This document shows, in pieces, positions 44,240-55,085 of a stretch of 64,000 nt of DNA. The DNA is from Sternotherus odoratus (taxonomy: Eukaryota; Chordata; Testudines; Kinosternidae). The position numbers and the translations under genes are program-made. Under the pieces are notes generated by a model that searched no databases, had not been told where the DNA came from, and saw only the letters and a program-made list of their open reading frames with translations. The stretch covers positions 292,379,041 through 292,443,040 of the forward strand of contig JAVMKO010000001.1 in assembly GCA_032164245.1 (NCBI GenBank), given 5' to 3'. The stretch's first letter is position 1; each line of letters begins with the position of its first letter.

Positions 44240-45480
44240 TTGTTGATCAGAGAAATCGTCTGTGAGCTTAAACACAAAAAGGAATCTTACAAGAAGTGGA
44301 AACTTGGACAAATGACTAGGGAGGAGTATAAAGATATTGCTGGAGCACGTAGGGGTGTAATCAGGAATGCCAAAGCACAATTGGAGTTGCAGCTAGCAAT
44401 GGATATGAAGGGTAACAAGAAGGGTTTCTACGGGTATGTTAGCAACAAGAAGATGGTCAGGGCAAGTTTGGGACCCTTCCTGAATGGAGGAGGCAACCCA
44501 GTAACAGATGATGTGGAAAAAGCTGAAGTACTCATTGCTTTTCTTTTGCCTCAGTCTTCACAAACAAGGTTAGCTCCCAGTCTGCTGCACTGGGCAGCAC
44601 AGTATGGGGAGGGGTTGAGCATCCCTCAGTGGTGAAAGACAGGTTAAGGACTATTTAGAAAAGCTGGACATGCACAAGTCCAGGGGGCTGAATCTAATGC
44701 ATCTGAGGGTGCTGAGGGAGTTGGCTGATGTGATTGCAGAGCCATTGCCCATTATCTTTGAAAACTCTTAGTGATTGGGGGAGGTCCCAGACTATTGGAA
44801 AAAGGCAAATATAGTATCCGTCTTTTAAAAAGAGAAGAAGGAGAATCCAGGGAACTATAAACTGGTAAGCCTCACCTCAGTCCCTGGAATAATCATGGAG
44901 CAGGTCCTCAAGGAATCCATTTTGAAGCACTTGGAAGAGAGGAGGGTGATCAGGAACAGTCAGCATTGATTCACCTAGGGCAAGTCATGCCTATCAACCT
45001 GAATGCCTTCTTTGATGAGATAACTGGCTCTGTGGATATGGGGAAAATGGTAGCTGTGATATATCTTGACTTTAGCAAAGCTTTTGATCCCACAGTATTC
45101 TTGCCAGCAAGTTAAAAAAGTATCGATTGGATAAATGGACTATAAGGTGGATAGAAAGATGGCTACATTGTCGGGCTCAACAGGTAGTGATCAACGGCTC
45201 GATGTCTAGTTGGTAGCTGGTATCAAGCGGAGTGCCCCAGTGGTCTGTCCTGAGGCTGGTTTTGTTCAACATCTTCATTATTGATCTGGAAGATGGGATG
45301 GATTGCACCCTCAGCAACTTTGTGGATGACACTAAGCTGAGGGGAAGAGGAAAATATGATGGAGGGTAGTGGTAGTGCCCAGAGTGACCTAGAGACAAAA
45401 TGGATGTTTAGGCTAAAATAAATCTGATGAGGTTCAACAAGGACAAGTGCAGAGTTCTGCACTTAGGACAGAAGAACCCA
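44240..45480 (+). pseudogene. CR1 ORF2 reverse-transcriptase domain (broken)
   Basis: Starts with REIVCELKHKKESYKKWKLG and KNKKGFYGYVSNKK (about 44250-44450), the N-terminal linker. From 44770 to 45400 broken frames give PDYWKKANIVSVF, then DFSKAF (palm), and [27 protein letters not shown]; the catalytic YADD/FADD box has become FVDD. Frameshifts at several places; inactive. Confidence 0.8.
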
Positions 45481-45775
45481 TGCACTGCTACAGGCTGAGG
45501 ACCAGTCTAAGTGGCAGTTCTGCAGAAAAAGACCTGGGGATTACAGCGGGCGAGAAGCTGGATATGAGTTAACAGTGTGCCCTTGTTGCCAAGACTAACA
45601 GCATATTGGGCTGCATTATTAGGAACATTGCCAGTAGATTGAGGGAAGTGATTAGTCCCCTCTATTCGGCATTGGTGAGGCCACATCTGTAGTATTGCAT
45701 CCAGTTTTGGGCCCCCAACTATAGGATGTGGACAAATTAGAGAGTCCAGCACAGAGCAACAAAAATGATTAGGGG

Positions 45776-46124
45776 TGCTGGCCAGGGGGTTCTGAGCCAG
45801 CCCCTGTTAGCTCAGCTCTGAGAGCCCAGCTCCCATTAAGGGGAATTAATTGGACCTGGCAGGGTTAAAGAAAAAACGCCTGTGGACTTCATGGGACAGG
45901 AGGCTTTATAAAGCTATCAGGGAGGAAGTGCAAGGGGGGGGACAGGAAAGGGAGGAGCCTGTGGCTGGAGTTCCCTGCTAGCTGCAGAAGGGGCTACCTG
46001 GACTGAACTGAACTGTATATAAGTGGTGGTGGGAACTGATACAAGGAAATAAAAGGGCACTGGTGTTTGCACAGAAGTAGTCTCCAGCTATTTTGTGGCA
46101 TGAGCACGTGAGGGCTCTGTTACA
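45776..46124 (+). mobile_element. Solo LTR (349 bp) inside CR1
   Basis: Starts TGCTGGCCAGGGGGTTCTGA, ends GAGGGCTCTGTTACA (TG...CA), flanked by AGGGG (45771-45775) and AGGAG (46125-46129), 4 of 5 identical. TATA-like CTTTATAAAGCTATC (about 45904) and AATAAAAGGGCACTGGTG (about 46048). The 3' part resembles that of the LTR at 41034 (AATAAAAG...CAGTCTCC/ AGTAGTCTCCAGC), so both probably come from related families. Confidence 0.85.
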
Positions 46125-46550
46125 AGGAGGCTGGGGTACATGATTTATGAGAAGAGGCTGAGGGAACAGGGTTTATTTAGTGTGCAAAAAAGAAGAGTGA
46201 GAGGGGATTTGATAGAAAACTTCAACTACCTGAAGGGGGGCTCCAAAGAGGATGGAGCGAGGCTGTTCTCAGTGGTGGCAGATGACAGAACAAGGAGCAA
46301 TGGTCTCAAGTTGCAGTGGGAGAGAGCTAGGCTGAATATTAGGAAAAACTATTTCACTAGGAGGGTGGTGAAGCACTGGAATGGGTTACCTAGGAAGATA
46401 CTGGAATCTCCATCCTTAGAGGTTTTTAAGACCTGGTTTGACAAAGTCCTGGCTGGGATGGTTTAGTTAGGGTTGGCCCTGTTTTGAGCAGGGAGTTGGA
46501 CTAGCTGATTTCCTTACGTCTTTTCCAACCCTAATCTTCTGTGATTCTTC

Positions 46551-46614
46551 TATGTGAATTTTTCACACCCGAGTGACATAGATATACTGATATAAGTTCA
46601 TAGTGTAGACCTGG
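46551..46614. mobile_element. Harbinger-type MITE, right part (split by CR1)
   Basis: GTGAATTTTTCACACCCGAG, TGACATAGATATACTG, AAGTTCATAGTGTAGACCTG. Completes the element begun at 42781. Confidence 0.8.
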
Positions 46615-46687
46615 GCCCAATATCTAATTTGGAACAATAATGTTATTCTCATATTCTGTTAGTGGTACTGTATATTATTTTCTGAGG

Positions 46688-46908
46688 ACAGGTCTACACT
46701 ACAAACTTGCATAAGTATAACTATGTCGCTCAAGGGTGTGAAAAATTCACGTATACTAACCTAACTCCTGGTGTAGATAGCACTATGTTGACCAGTGGGC
46801 TTCGCCAGTCGACATAGCTATCGTTTCTCCTGTCAGCGTAGTAGCGTCTCCACTGAAATGCTACAGTGGTGAGCTACAACGGTGCAGCATTTAAGAGTAG
46901 ATCTGCCC
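46688..46908. mobile_element. Harbinger-type MITE, complete, opposite orientation
   Basis: GGACAGGTCTACACTACAAA at one end and TTAAGAGTAGATCTGCCC at the other; inner phrases CGCTCAAGGGTGTGAAAAAT and CGACATAGCTATCG. Reference copy for the split element. Target duplication not clear. Confidence 0.8.
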
Positions 46909-47084
46909 AGAGACACTGCCACACTTCAGATCTCTCAGTATTACTAATGCCACACTCCTTTAATATAAACCATGCTTCAACAGCTAGATATAAAAAGGTT
47001 CACAACCATATTCAATGAGAAAGGTGATAATTATTACTAATAAAAGCTAAGCATGGATGCCTTTCATCTTCAAAGTACTTAATA

Positions 47085-47450
47085 AATATTTAATGAACAA
47101 TCACTGCAACAATTCTATCGTACAGACAGGGAAAAACGTGACAGATACATTAAGTGATGTACTCGAAGCCAATGAGAGTTCAGAGCCAATATTAGGCTTC
47201 TCTTAACTCCTGTGCTCAGCCCTTGCTGCTCTCTATTATTATCCAGCCCAGGGAAGCAAATGATCTAACCAACGGACCAAATATGATTATCTTGGTCATG
47301 TGCCATCTGAGGCACATTGCACATATATTAAGAACTAGTACTGTACAAAACTCCAAAGTGTTCTAGGAGCTTAAGAGAGCAGAGAGAAGAGGTATGGGCC
47401 CTGCCTCCAAAAGACTATGGTCTAATTTCATAAATGACACAAAAAAGAGG
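47085..47450. repeat. Ancient L2/MIR-like repeat pieces
   Basis: AAAGTACTTAATAAATATTT, CAGACAGGGAAAAACGTGAC, GAGTTCAGAGCCAATATTAG and, at 47340-47440, TACTGTACAAAACTCCAAAG, AAGAGGTATGGGCCCTGCCT, AAGACTATGGTCTAATTTC: diverged amniote repeat wording. Confidence 0.4.
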
Positions 47451-47950
47451 TACAAATAACCGAGGAGAATGGAGACACAGGCTGCAGTAATTTGATCATG
47501 TAGTTACTCACAGATGATATATACAAATCGTGAGTTACAAGGACTTTGTTTTTTTTCCTTTTCTATGGTAAGTCAGTCAATGCAGTTTAGTTTGACACAA
47601 CCTGAAACAAAACTTATTTCAATTTTCTCTATAGAAAGTTCCACTGCAAGTTAACCTGCCAAGAGGAAAATTTCAATTTCACACAGGGCCTAAGGGGAGT
47701 AAAGCATGTGTCTTAATACATTGTATTTAGTTAATAAACCAGACTATCATTTATATTACCATGCAACTCCATTCTACTTCCCCTCCTCACATGTTGCTAT
47801 CATCTACTAGCCACCTCAATATCTTAATGGACTGCAAAGCTTGCCTGCCCCCCATCTTTGCTCCACAGATGGAAAGAAAACAGAACATGAAAGTTTTAAG
47901 CAAGTCAGAAACACTGCAGTTTAAATACACTCAAAAGTAATCCACTAAAC

Positions 47951-48066
47951 CAGTGGTTCCCAGAACTGTGGGCTGTGAACCACTAGTGGAGCATGAAAAG
48001 CTGATAGGGCACATGGTAGTGGTTCTCCTCATTTCCAACAGAAGGGGGGGGGGGGCAGAGAGATGA
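47951..48066. mobile_element. hAT MITE fragment (CAGTGGTTCCCA end)
   Basis: CAGTGGTTCCCAGAACTGTG followed by GGCTGTGAACCACTAGTGGA. Right end missing; stops at a G-run (48047). Confidence 0.6.
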
Positions 48067-48069
48067 ATG

Positions 48070-50558
48070 AAGAGCGGAAGTCACCACTGTGACTAATTGA
48101 TACCATTACAAAACGCATAAGAACATATGTAACTTTACACATGAGAAGTCCTATTAACTTTAATTAATTGATTACCCTCGTGTGTAAATCTAAGCATACA
48201 GGTATGTGTTTGCAGGTTTAGGATTTAGAAATAGTCAGGATGTTCTTTAGTTTAAACGCTAAAGACAATGTGATACCCACATGAAACCAGCAAGTACAAG
48301 ATGAAACTCTGCTGATCCTGTGTTGAATGCTATTTTCAAATAAATACAACCAAGACACTATTTTTTCTTAAAAGCAATGTTTCTTTAAAAAATTCATATG
48401 CTCAACTCTCGAAAGAATGTATTAGTTAAATTCAGAAATCTGTCGCTCACTTTTCCTTAGGTTTTAATGATGTCACAGCCTCCATACAGAGAGCTACAAT
48501 GCCTTTCATTTTAGCCATGATGAATATCTTATTTTCTCCCCAAAATCTCTTTGATATTATGACTCCCAAATTGATGAAAAATTATAAAAGCTTTAATTTA
48601 TTACACAATGGTTTAATTTCACATTAATCCCTACCATCAGAAACCAATTTCACAAAGTTAAATGAGTCTGAGGATTTTTTTAAATGTCATCCAGTCAAGC
48701 TTACCCCAACTCTGTCACATGTCCTGCCGCTAGAGCTCAGACTGTCTACAAAATATTATAAATTATGCCTTGCACAAGTGTTCTGAATTTTATATTTCTG
48801 TGCCAGCATACCTATAAAGGGAAAAGTTTAATTAAAGCCAAAGTGCATAATCTTTAAAGTTAATGACACTTTGCAAAACAACATCTTAGCATAAGTACCT
48901 TAACTAAATAAATGTAGTTGAAAAACTTTGAATCTGGGGATGTTAACCCATTAATTGACACACCTCCTGTGGCTCCATTGCATATACACCAAATGTTACA
49001 TTTCAGCACTTATGCAAACATCAAATCAAACATTTGCTTATGTCCAAATAGATGTATAACTATATACTGTCCTGTTGCCACTTATGATTTGGCTATTCTT
49101 AGAAACCAAATCTCCAATCACACTTAACTTTAAGTCCTATTGGGCTTTCGACTATCAGATCTTCGGGACAAACACTGTATTCTGTAAAGGGCCCAGTACA
49201 CTTTAGGCAAATATAATACCTGATTTGCACATGCACATCTACTATTTGTGCATTTAACTTTCAAAATCTGGGGGCACTCGTATTTGGCCATAATAAAAAT
49301 TCTCTCTGTATATATCACAATCTTTTTGCCTTAATTCTTCATGTCAGTTGAATTAAATATTTGAAATTAATTCTGCTATATCACATCACACAAGTACACT
49401 ACATACAACAGTGGTAATTTGAAAATAGGGAATTGGGAACTCAATTTGATTCTAAATGAACAATTGCCAATCCTAAACAGTCTTAAAGGTACATTGTTAA
49501 ATAGCACGTGCATATATATTCCCAGACAAAAATTTGTTAATATAGAGTTAAGTTTGAGGGTACCTATCAGTAATTTAAAGATTTTAAACAATTACCAGGA
49601 TATTGTAATTATCACCAAATTCAAGTATTACAAACTCAAGAAATTCAGTGTTACAGTAAAGAAATGTACAATTAAGACATGCACACAACTTTAACTCTGC
49701 CCTGTTGTGATGTCATGCCATACAATTATGATGAATTAAATTATACTGTTTAGTGTGTGTGGGCCCAAATTAAACTGATTTTCAAATACACATTTCCCAC
49801 CTCAGTTTCAGGAGGAGAGGACTATTGTGAGGAGCTGATGAATGGAGGCAGTGGCCATCTTTGCTAAAGGCAAGCTATGGCCTCAGACCCTTACAGACAA
49901 CAGGAGATAGCAGTCATTTTGAATGGTGTGAGTTTCTCTGAAGTAGGTGATTATTCTTTCGTTTTGAAGAACAATGAAAAAAATTACCATTAGAGATACA
50001 TAATTATTTAAAAATACAAACTATTTGCTGCATCCGATCTATTCAGCATTCCTCTCTGACCAATCTGGGTTGAGATTATTTGGCCAAATTCTGAATTTTT
50101 TTTAAGGGACACTTTAAAAATCAATTTTAACTAAACTAATTACCAAATTTATTCTAAATTACCAGAAAATTCATTCAGTACTCAAGGAGTTAGTCCTGTA
50201 AATTTCGGGGAGAATATGCCCTATTCTTTGTAGGTAACATAAATTAAATACCTGTTTTAAGTGCAAAAATCAACTCAACCTTAACTACAGCACCACAACT
50301 GGCACCTTCATATTATATATACATATTTATATATGTAGATGTACATACACACAAGCACCATACAAACGAATTATCCTACCAACAAATTTTTGCAGATATC
50401 CACCTAGCAGCAATATCAACTAATTCAATGTTGTGTTTTACAAGAATGAGAGTTTACTTTCTTCACTGCCAACTGAGTACTACTTTTAGATGTCAGTGAG
50501 CTATTATCACAATGTTGTTGTTGCAGTAGCTATTAAAAAAATATATCAAGAAATTTAC
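48070..50558. other. Unique AT-rich DNA, repeat-poor
   Basis: The largest repeat-free block of the window. No domain-bearing ORF. Its low repeat content might mean constraint, but I cannot test that. Confidence 0.5.
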
Positions 50559-50626
50559 CGAAGAAATGGAATTTTACCACTTGGCCTGCCTAGTCCAGAT
50601 ATCTTGGTTTTGCAAGCTCTGTCAAA
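50559..50626 (-). other. Candidate exon, weak
   Basis: On the minus strand TTTCTTTGTTTTTAAACTCA then ACAG (acceptor) precedes 68 nt and a donor TTCG|GTAAATTT. One frame is open: FDRACKTKISGLGRPSGKIP, then FLR. No ATG. A second AG eight bases in would give a 60-nt version. Strand and position suit an upstream non-coding or alternative exon of FAM168A, but a 68-nt open frame with splice-like ends arises by chance. Confidence 0.2.
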
Positions 50627-51350
50627 CTGTTGAGTTTAAAAACAAAGAAACCAAATTAACATAACATACAAGTCTGTAGCTTCTCAGACTATGTGCAAAA
50701 TAAAAGAGAAAGTAATATACAACCTCTGCCCCTGTTTCATTTTAATCTTGACAGGTACACAGTTGAAAATGGGGTAATGAATTCCTTCTGATTGTGAGAG
50801 ACACTGTTTACAAAAATATAAATCAGAGCACCATTAGCAAAAATCTCCTGACAATTTAACACAGATGCAGTGCTTTATATGTTCCAAGTGTCACACAAAC
50901 TTTAATTAAAGAAATTGCAGTCATTCCCCAACACAGTAAGCCTGAGACTCAATATGAACAGCCAAAGCTTTCAAAGGTTTAGGGACTCAGTTAAAAAGCA
51001 TATTAAATCATTTGTATATAATGAAAGCACAGCTCTAAATGTAATGGGAATCACTATAACTGCTAAAGGAATTGAGAATTTTGATACTAAAGCATTGTCA
51101 AGAGAGAACTGGGGCAAGTCATGTTTTAAATGCTAGATTTTTCTTTGCCACTTGGAATCTTATGGTCATCTGGGTAGATTTCTTTCAAGCAACTAAGTGG
51201 ACTGAAAGCTCTTGCTTCTCATGAGCCAAGCAAACAAGGGCCGATATCCCAGATCAGGTTGCAGCTGCTAAACTAATAAGGGAAGTAATATTTCTGGAGA
51301 CAGTGATTTAGAATCCATTCAATCCGTTCTCTCTCTCCTGGGGAGAAAAT
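50627..51350. other. Unique DNA
   Basis: No supported feature. Confidence 0.4.
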
Positions 51351-51354
51351 TAAT

Positions 51355-51440
51355 AAGAGGAAATCTTTACATTGACTGAGACAGGATATTGGACTAGATA
51401 GACCAACAATCCAGCATGGCAATTCCTATATTCCTTAAAC
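51355..51440 (+). mobile_element. CR1-like 3' tail fragment
   Basis: GACAGGATATTGGACTAGAT, AGACCAACAATCCAGCATGG, CAATTCCTATATTCC: the CR1 3' end wording ('ggactagatggacc...cagtatggcaattcttatgttc'). Very short 5'-truncated copy. Confidence 0.65.
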
Positions 51441-51501
51441 CCCTGTAAGGCAGGAGAGTAATATTAACTCCATTACACAAGTGAGGCTGAAACATTTAGT
51501 C

Positions 51502-52169
51502 CAGGGGTGGTCAAACTACGGCCAGCGGGACCATCCTGCTCAATCCCTAAGCTCCGTCGGAGAGGCTAGTTCCCTCCTCCCCCACAGCCGCACTGCTAGT
51601 GCTCTGGACTGCTACTTCTGCCAGGGAGCGCTGAACGGCATGACTGACTCTGGTGAGCGGTGGCGGGGGAGGGGCAGGATTTAATAAGGGGCACGGGGCC
51701 ATGGGGTGCAATCAGGGAGCAGGGGGCAGTTGGATGGGGCGGAGGGCAATCAGGGGAGGGAGAGCGGAGAAGTTCTAGGGGGAAGTTATGGGCGGGGGTA
51801 TGGATACGGGTCAGAGCGGTCAGGTGACAGGGAGCAGTTGGATAGGGCATGGGAGTCCAGGGGGGCCTGTCAGGGGGCGAGGGTGTGGAGTTACTGAACA
51901 AGGAGTAGGGGGGCTTAGATAGGAGGGTGGGGTCCCAAGGGGTGGTTAGGGGTGGTGGGTCTCTGAAGGGGGCGGTCAGGGGACAAGGAGCAGGGGATGT
52001 TGGATGGATTGTGGATTCTGAGGGGGGCAGTCAGTGGATAGAAAGTGAGAGGGGATGGATAGGGGCAGGGGCCATGCTATTTGGGGAGGCACAGTCTTCC
52101 CTACCCAGCCTTCCATACCATTTCACAACCCCATGTGGCCCTCAGGCCAAAAAGTTTACCCATCCATGG
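51502..52169. mobile_element. GC-rich hAT MITE (second copy of the 13812 family)
   Basis: CAGGGGTGGTCAAACTACGG at the left, GCCAAAAAGTTTACCCATCC then ATGG at the right. Flanks ATTTAGTC and GTTTGGTC are a decayed 8-bp duplication (6 of 8). G-rich interior with irregular GGGCAGTTGGATGGGGC-type repeats; in opposite orientation to the copy at 13812. Confidence 0.8.
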
Positions 52170-52764
52170 GTTTGGTCTGTGGACCATCTTTACCCTCAGC
52201 ATAGAAGGAAACAGACTTTAATGCCAAATATCCCCAAAGAATATTGAATGTAAGTTTAAAAAAGGGGGTTTGGTACTCCTATGAAGAATAACAAATATTA
52301 CAGCCATCCATAATTAAAATGGCTGGTAATAAGAATACTCATATCATCACATGATGAAATAAGAATGTGATGCAAGACTGGCTCTAAAAAATCAAGCCCC
52401 TTAAATTTTGGAAAATGTGAACTATAGATAGAGGAAAAACAATTCACTACTTATATTTCTACATACTGTAGCTAAACAAAAGCCAACTAGCAGAATATAA
52501 TATAGATTAAATAAAGAATGAGTGTTTAAATACTATAGGGAGAAATGCCTCTATCTACCAATCCCTGCAATACCTAACTCGCTCCTCCACAGGTGCTCCT
52601 AAGGGATTCTAAATGAGCTGCACATGCTTATATCAGGATGAGTTCAGCCCAATGCCCTTAAAGGCATTTCAAAAAGCAATGAAATAGACTCCATTCTCTA
52701 GAACAGATGGCCCTTTCAGCAACGCCAGTTTAAACTAGTTCAGTATTATTTACTTAAGTATAGA
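52170..52764. other. Unique DNA
   Basis: No supported feature. Confidence 0.4.
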
Positions 52765-52925
52765 AAGCCAGGACTACTTGTAGCACCTTAGAGACCAACT
52801 AGTTTATTTCTGCATAAGCTTTCGTGAGCTATAGCTCACTTCATCGGATGCTAAGGTGTTACAAGTATTCCTGGCTTTCTTTACGGATACAGACTAACAC
52901 GGCTGCTATTCTTGAACCTGTCATT
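52765..52925 (-). mobile_element. Penelope-like terminal fold-back, hammerhead-like core
   Basis: On the minus strand: arms AAAGCCAGGAATACTTGTAA and its near complement enclose AGCATCCGATGAAGTGAGCT, then ATAGCTCACGAAAGCTTATG and CAGAAATAAACTAG. The outer side carries GGATACAGACTAACACGGCT (plus-strand reading). The inner palindrome GTGAGCTATAGCTCAC is perfect. Best preserved of three copies. Confidence 0.75.
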
Positions 52926-53117
52926 AAAGTATGATTCTTGTCTCAAAATACACTCTTTAAAAAACACAATCTCTTTACCTCACAAGTTAAACATCCAAAA
53001 GATTCCCCTCTCCCTTTTATCTGGGAAATATTGATTTCTTAAAGTACATTAAGATAGAATCGGATACTTTTTTTTCTCTTTAAAGTATATTGTAAATGAA
53101 GTGACTTAAATATATAG

Positions 53118-53825
53118 TGTACTAGCGAAAATACCTGGCGTTGCTCGGGTCAGTCGGAGGTGGGGAGGAGGCAGACAGCTGAGCGAGTATGGGGTCCGTT
53201 GGAGGGGGCAGAGAGCAAACCTGACACCCCCACCTCACCCCCCCACCAACCTCAACACCCCCTGACCAACCCCAACACCCACACCTCACCCCTCACCCAC
53301 CCAGACACCTTCCCACCCACCCCCCAGACCAAACCCAACACCCCCGGCTCACTTACCCCCCGACCAAACCCGACACCCCTACCTCACTTACCCTCTGACC
53401 AAACCCAACTCGGGTCCGTCGGAGGTGGGGAGGGGGCAGAGAGCTGAGGGATTCCGGGGGTCCTTCGGAGGTGGGCAGGGGGCAGAGAGCTGAGGGATTC
53501 CGGGGTTCCGTTGGAGGGGGGAGGGGGGCAGAGAGCTGAGCGAGTGTGGTGTCTGTTGGAGGGGGTATTATGACATCATAACTATGTCACAGAGAACAAC
53601 AGCTGCCCAGCTGATGTGATTGGCCTTTAAATAATTTCACCTCTGGGGGGTGTCAGAGGTGAGATTTGAAAAATTTTCTACTCTTACGGTCATTAGGACC
53701 CTAAGACCTCTAACTGTACCAAATTTCAAGTCTCTAGCTCAAACGGTGTGGGAAGAGTAAGCATACATACATACACACATACATGCACGCATGCATACAC
53801 CATTTGACTTTTATATATATAGATT
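53118..53825 (+). mobile_element. Unclassified retroposon-like repeat with G/C-rich tandem units
   Basis: Begins TACTAGCGAAAATACCTGGC then GTTGCTCGGG; holds units of about 50 bp (GTCCGTCGGAGGTGGGGAGG, GGGCAGAGAGCTGAG) at 53145-53215 and 53408-53560, and a C-rich array (53218-53405). Ends with CAAATTTCAAGTCTCTAGCT, CAAACGGTGTGGGAAGAG, a CATA run and TTTATATATATAGATTT. The 'caaatttcaagtctctagctcaaacggt...' tail is a wording I know from widespread animal repeats, but I cannot name the class with confidence. Confidence 0.5.
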
Positions 53826-53829
53826 TAAA

Positions 53830-54560
53830 TAGGCTGCTGCATGTGTGTTAAGTATAAATAACCCCCAGTGATATATCATATAGTATATATAGCTATAATA
53901 AAGCAATATTGCCTATATTCAGATTTCAAACAACCTAGAGACAAGCTTTTCCTTTTAATGTGGCTGAAGGCTAAAGGTAATTAGAAAGCTTTCTAAGAGT
54001 GGCACTTTAATTTCACCCTAAGGCAATCTGTTTGCCACAGGCAAGCAATTAACTGGATGTGTACCTTTAGCATTTAACTGCTTTATAGCGGGAGAGCAGG
54101 TTTTCCCAAGCTAGCATGACATTATGCTGGCTGCATACAAAACTATAAGCATTGTAGGCTGTAGAACTGCATGAGTGAGTGAGGTCCTTTTCACATCTCG
54201 GATGAAGCTACTCATGAAATTCACTGGTCTCATATCAGCTCTTTGTTCATGATAATCATTATATAAAAAGCAGCCATATAAAAAGAAAGATATGGCTCCA
54301 GTTCGTATTTTACTTGATTTTTATCTATTAAAAAAAGCAAAATATGAAGATTTAGAAATATCAGAAAATATCAGAAAATAGTGTTACATCTTAAATATGA
54401 AAACAATGTACAGTATGCATTATTCATTACAAAAAAATAAAAATAGTACTTAATCACATCAACCAATAGCTTCATTTTGTTGAACACACTATTCTGGTAT
54501 CATCCATTTACTTACTACTAGTCTTTAGAACAGACAGTATCAAATTAAGAATTCAGAATT
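53830..54560. other. Unique DNA
   Basis: Repeat-poor; 53935-54200 has balanced, non-repetitive sequence. Nothing firm. Confidence 0.4.
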
Positions 54561-54561
54561 A

Positions 54562-55085
54562 TTATAGAATCACAGAAATGAAGGGCTGGAAAGGACCTCA
54601 AGAATTTGTTTAGTCCATACTTCTTTCCTGAGGTAGGACCTTCCCTGGACAGGTCTTTGTCCAACCTGTTCTTAAAAACCTCTAATGATGGGGATTCCAC
54701 AATCTCCCTTGGAACGGTCTATTCTAGTGCATAACTACCCCTATAGTTAGAACATTTTTCCTAGTATCTAACCTAAATCTCCCTTGCTACAGATTAAGCC
54801 CATTATTTCTTGTCCTACCTTCAGTGGGACATGGAGAACAATTGATCACCTCTTTATAACAGCCCTTAACATATTTGAAGATGTATGAGGTCCCCCCCCC
54901 CTCCATCTTTTTTCCTAAAGACTAAACATGCCTAGTTTTTTCAACCTCTCCTCACAGGTCAGGTTTTCTAAACTTTCATCATTTTTATAATTTCCTCTGG
55001 ACTCTTTCCAATTTGTTTGTATCTTTCTTAAAGTGTAACACCCAGAACTGGACACATCACTCCAGCTGAGGCCTCACCAGTGCCA
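54562..55085 (-). mobile_element. CR1 LINE, 3' end (minus strand)
   Basis: The plus strand reads ATAGAATCACAGAAATGAAG and GGCTGGAAAGGACCTCAAGA, the complement of a CR1 tail, then ...CTTTCCAATTTGTTTGTATC and CACCCAGAACTGGACACA, the complement of the RT end (VSSSGCYTLRKIQTNWKESR-type). 5'-truncated, decayed. Confidence 0.85.

Larger units (their letters stand above)
42984..46550 (+). mobile_element. CR1 LINE, long copy (end of ORF1 to 3' tail)
   Basis: In order on the plus strand: end of ORF1 (about 43015-43245: SSILPVEGKGPDRDHRIVEV, NEWLRW, then FAGKLARLVRKAL), linker, endonuclease (43430-44106), reverse transcriptase (about 44240-45775 and, after the LTR, 46130-46190), and 3' tail to 46550 (CTGATTTCCTTACGTC... 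TGTGATTCTTCTATG). The solo LTR at 45776-46124 interrupts it. Many frameshifts. It is the longest CR1 of the window and interrupts a MITE. The left junction is approximate. Confidence 0.88.

Noticed and set aside
43690..44635. Two neighbouring ORFs as host genes
   Set aside because: They read as CR1 endonuclease and RT linker, with frameshifts before and after.
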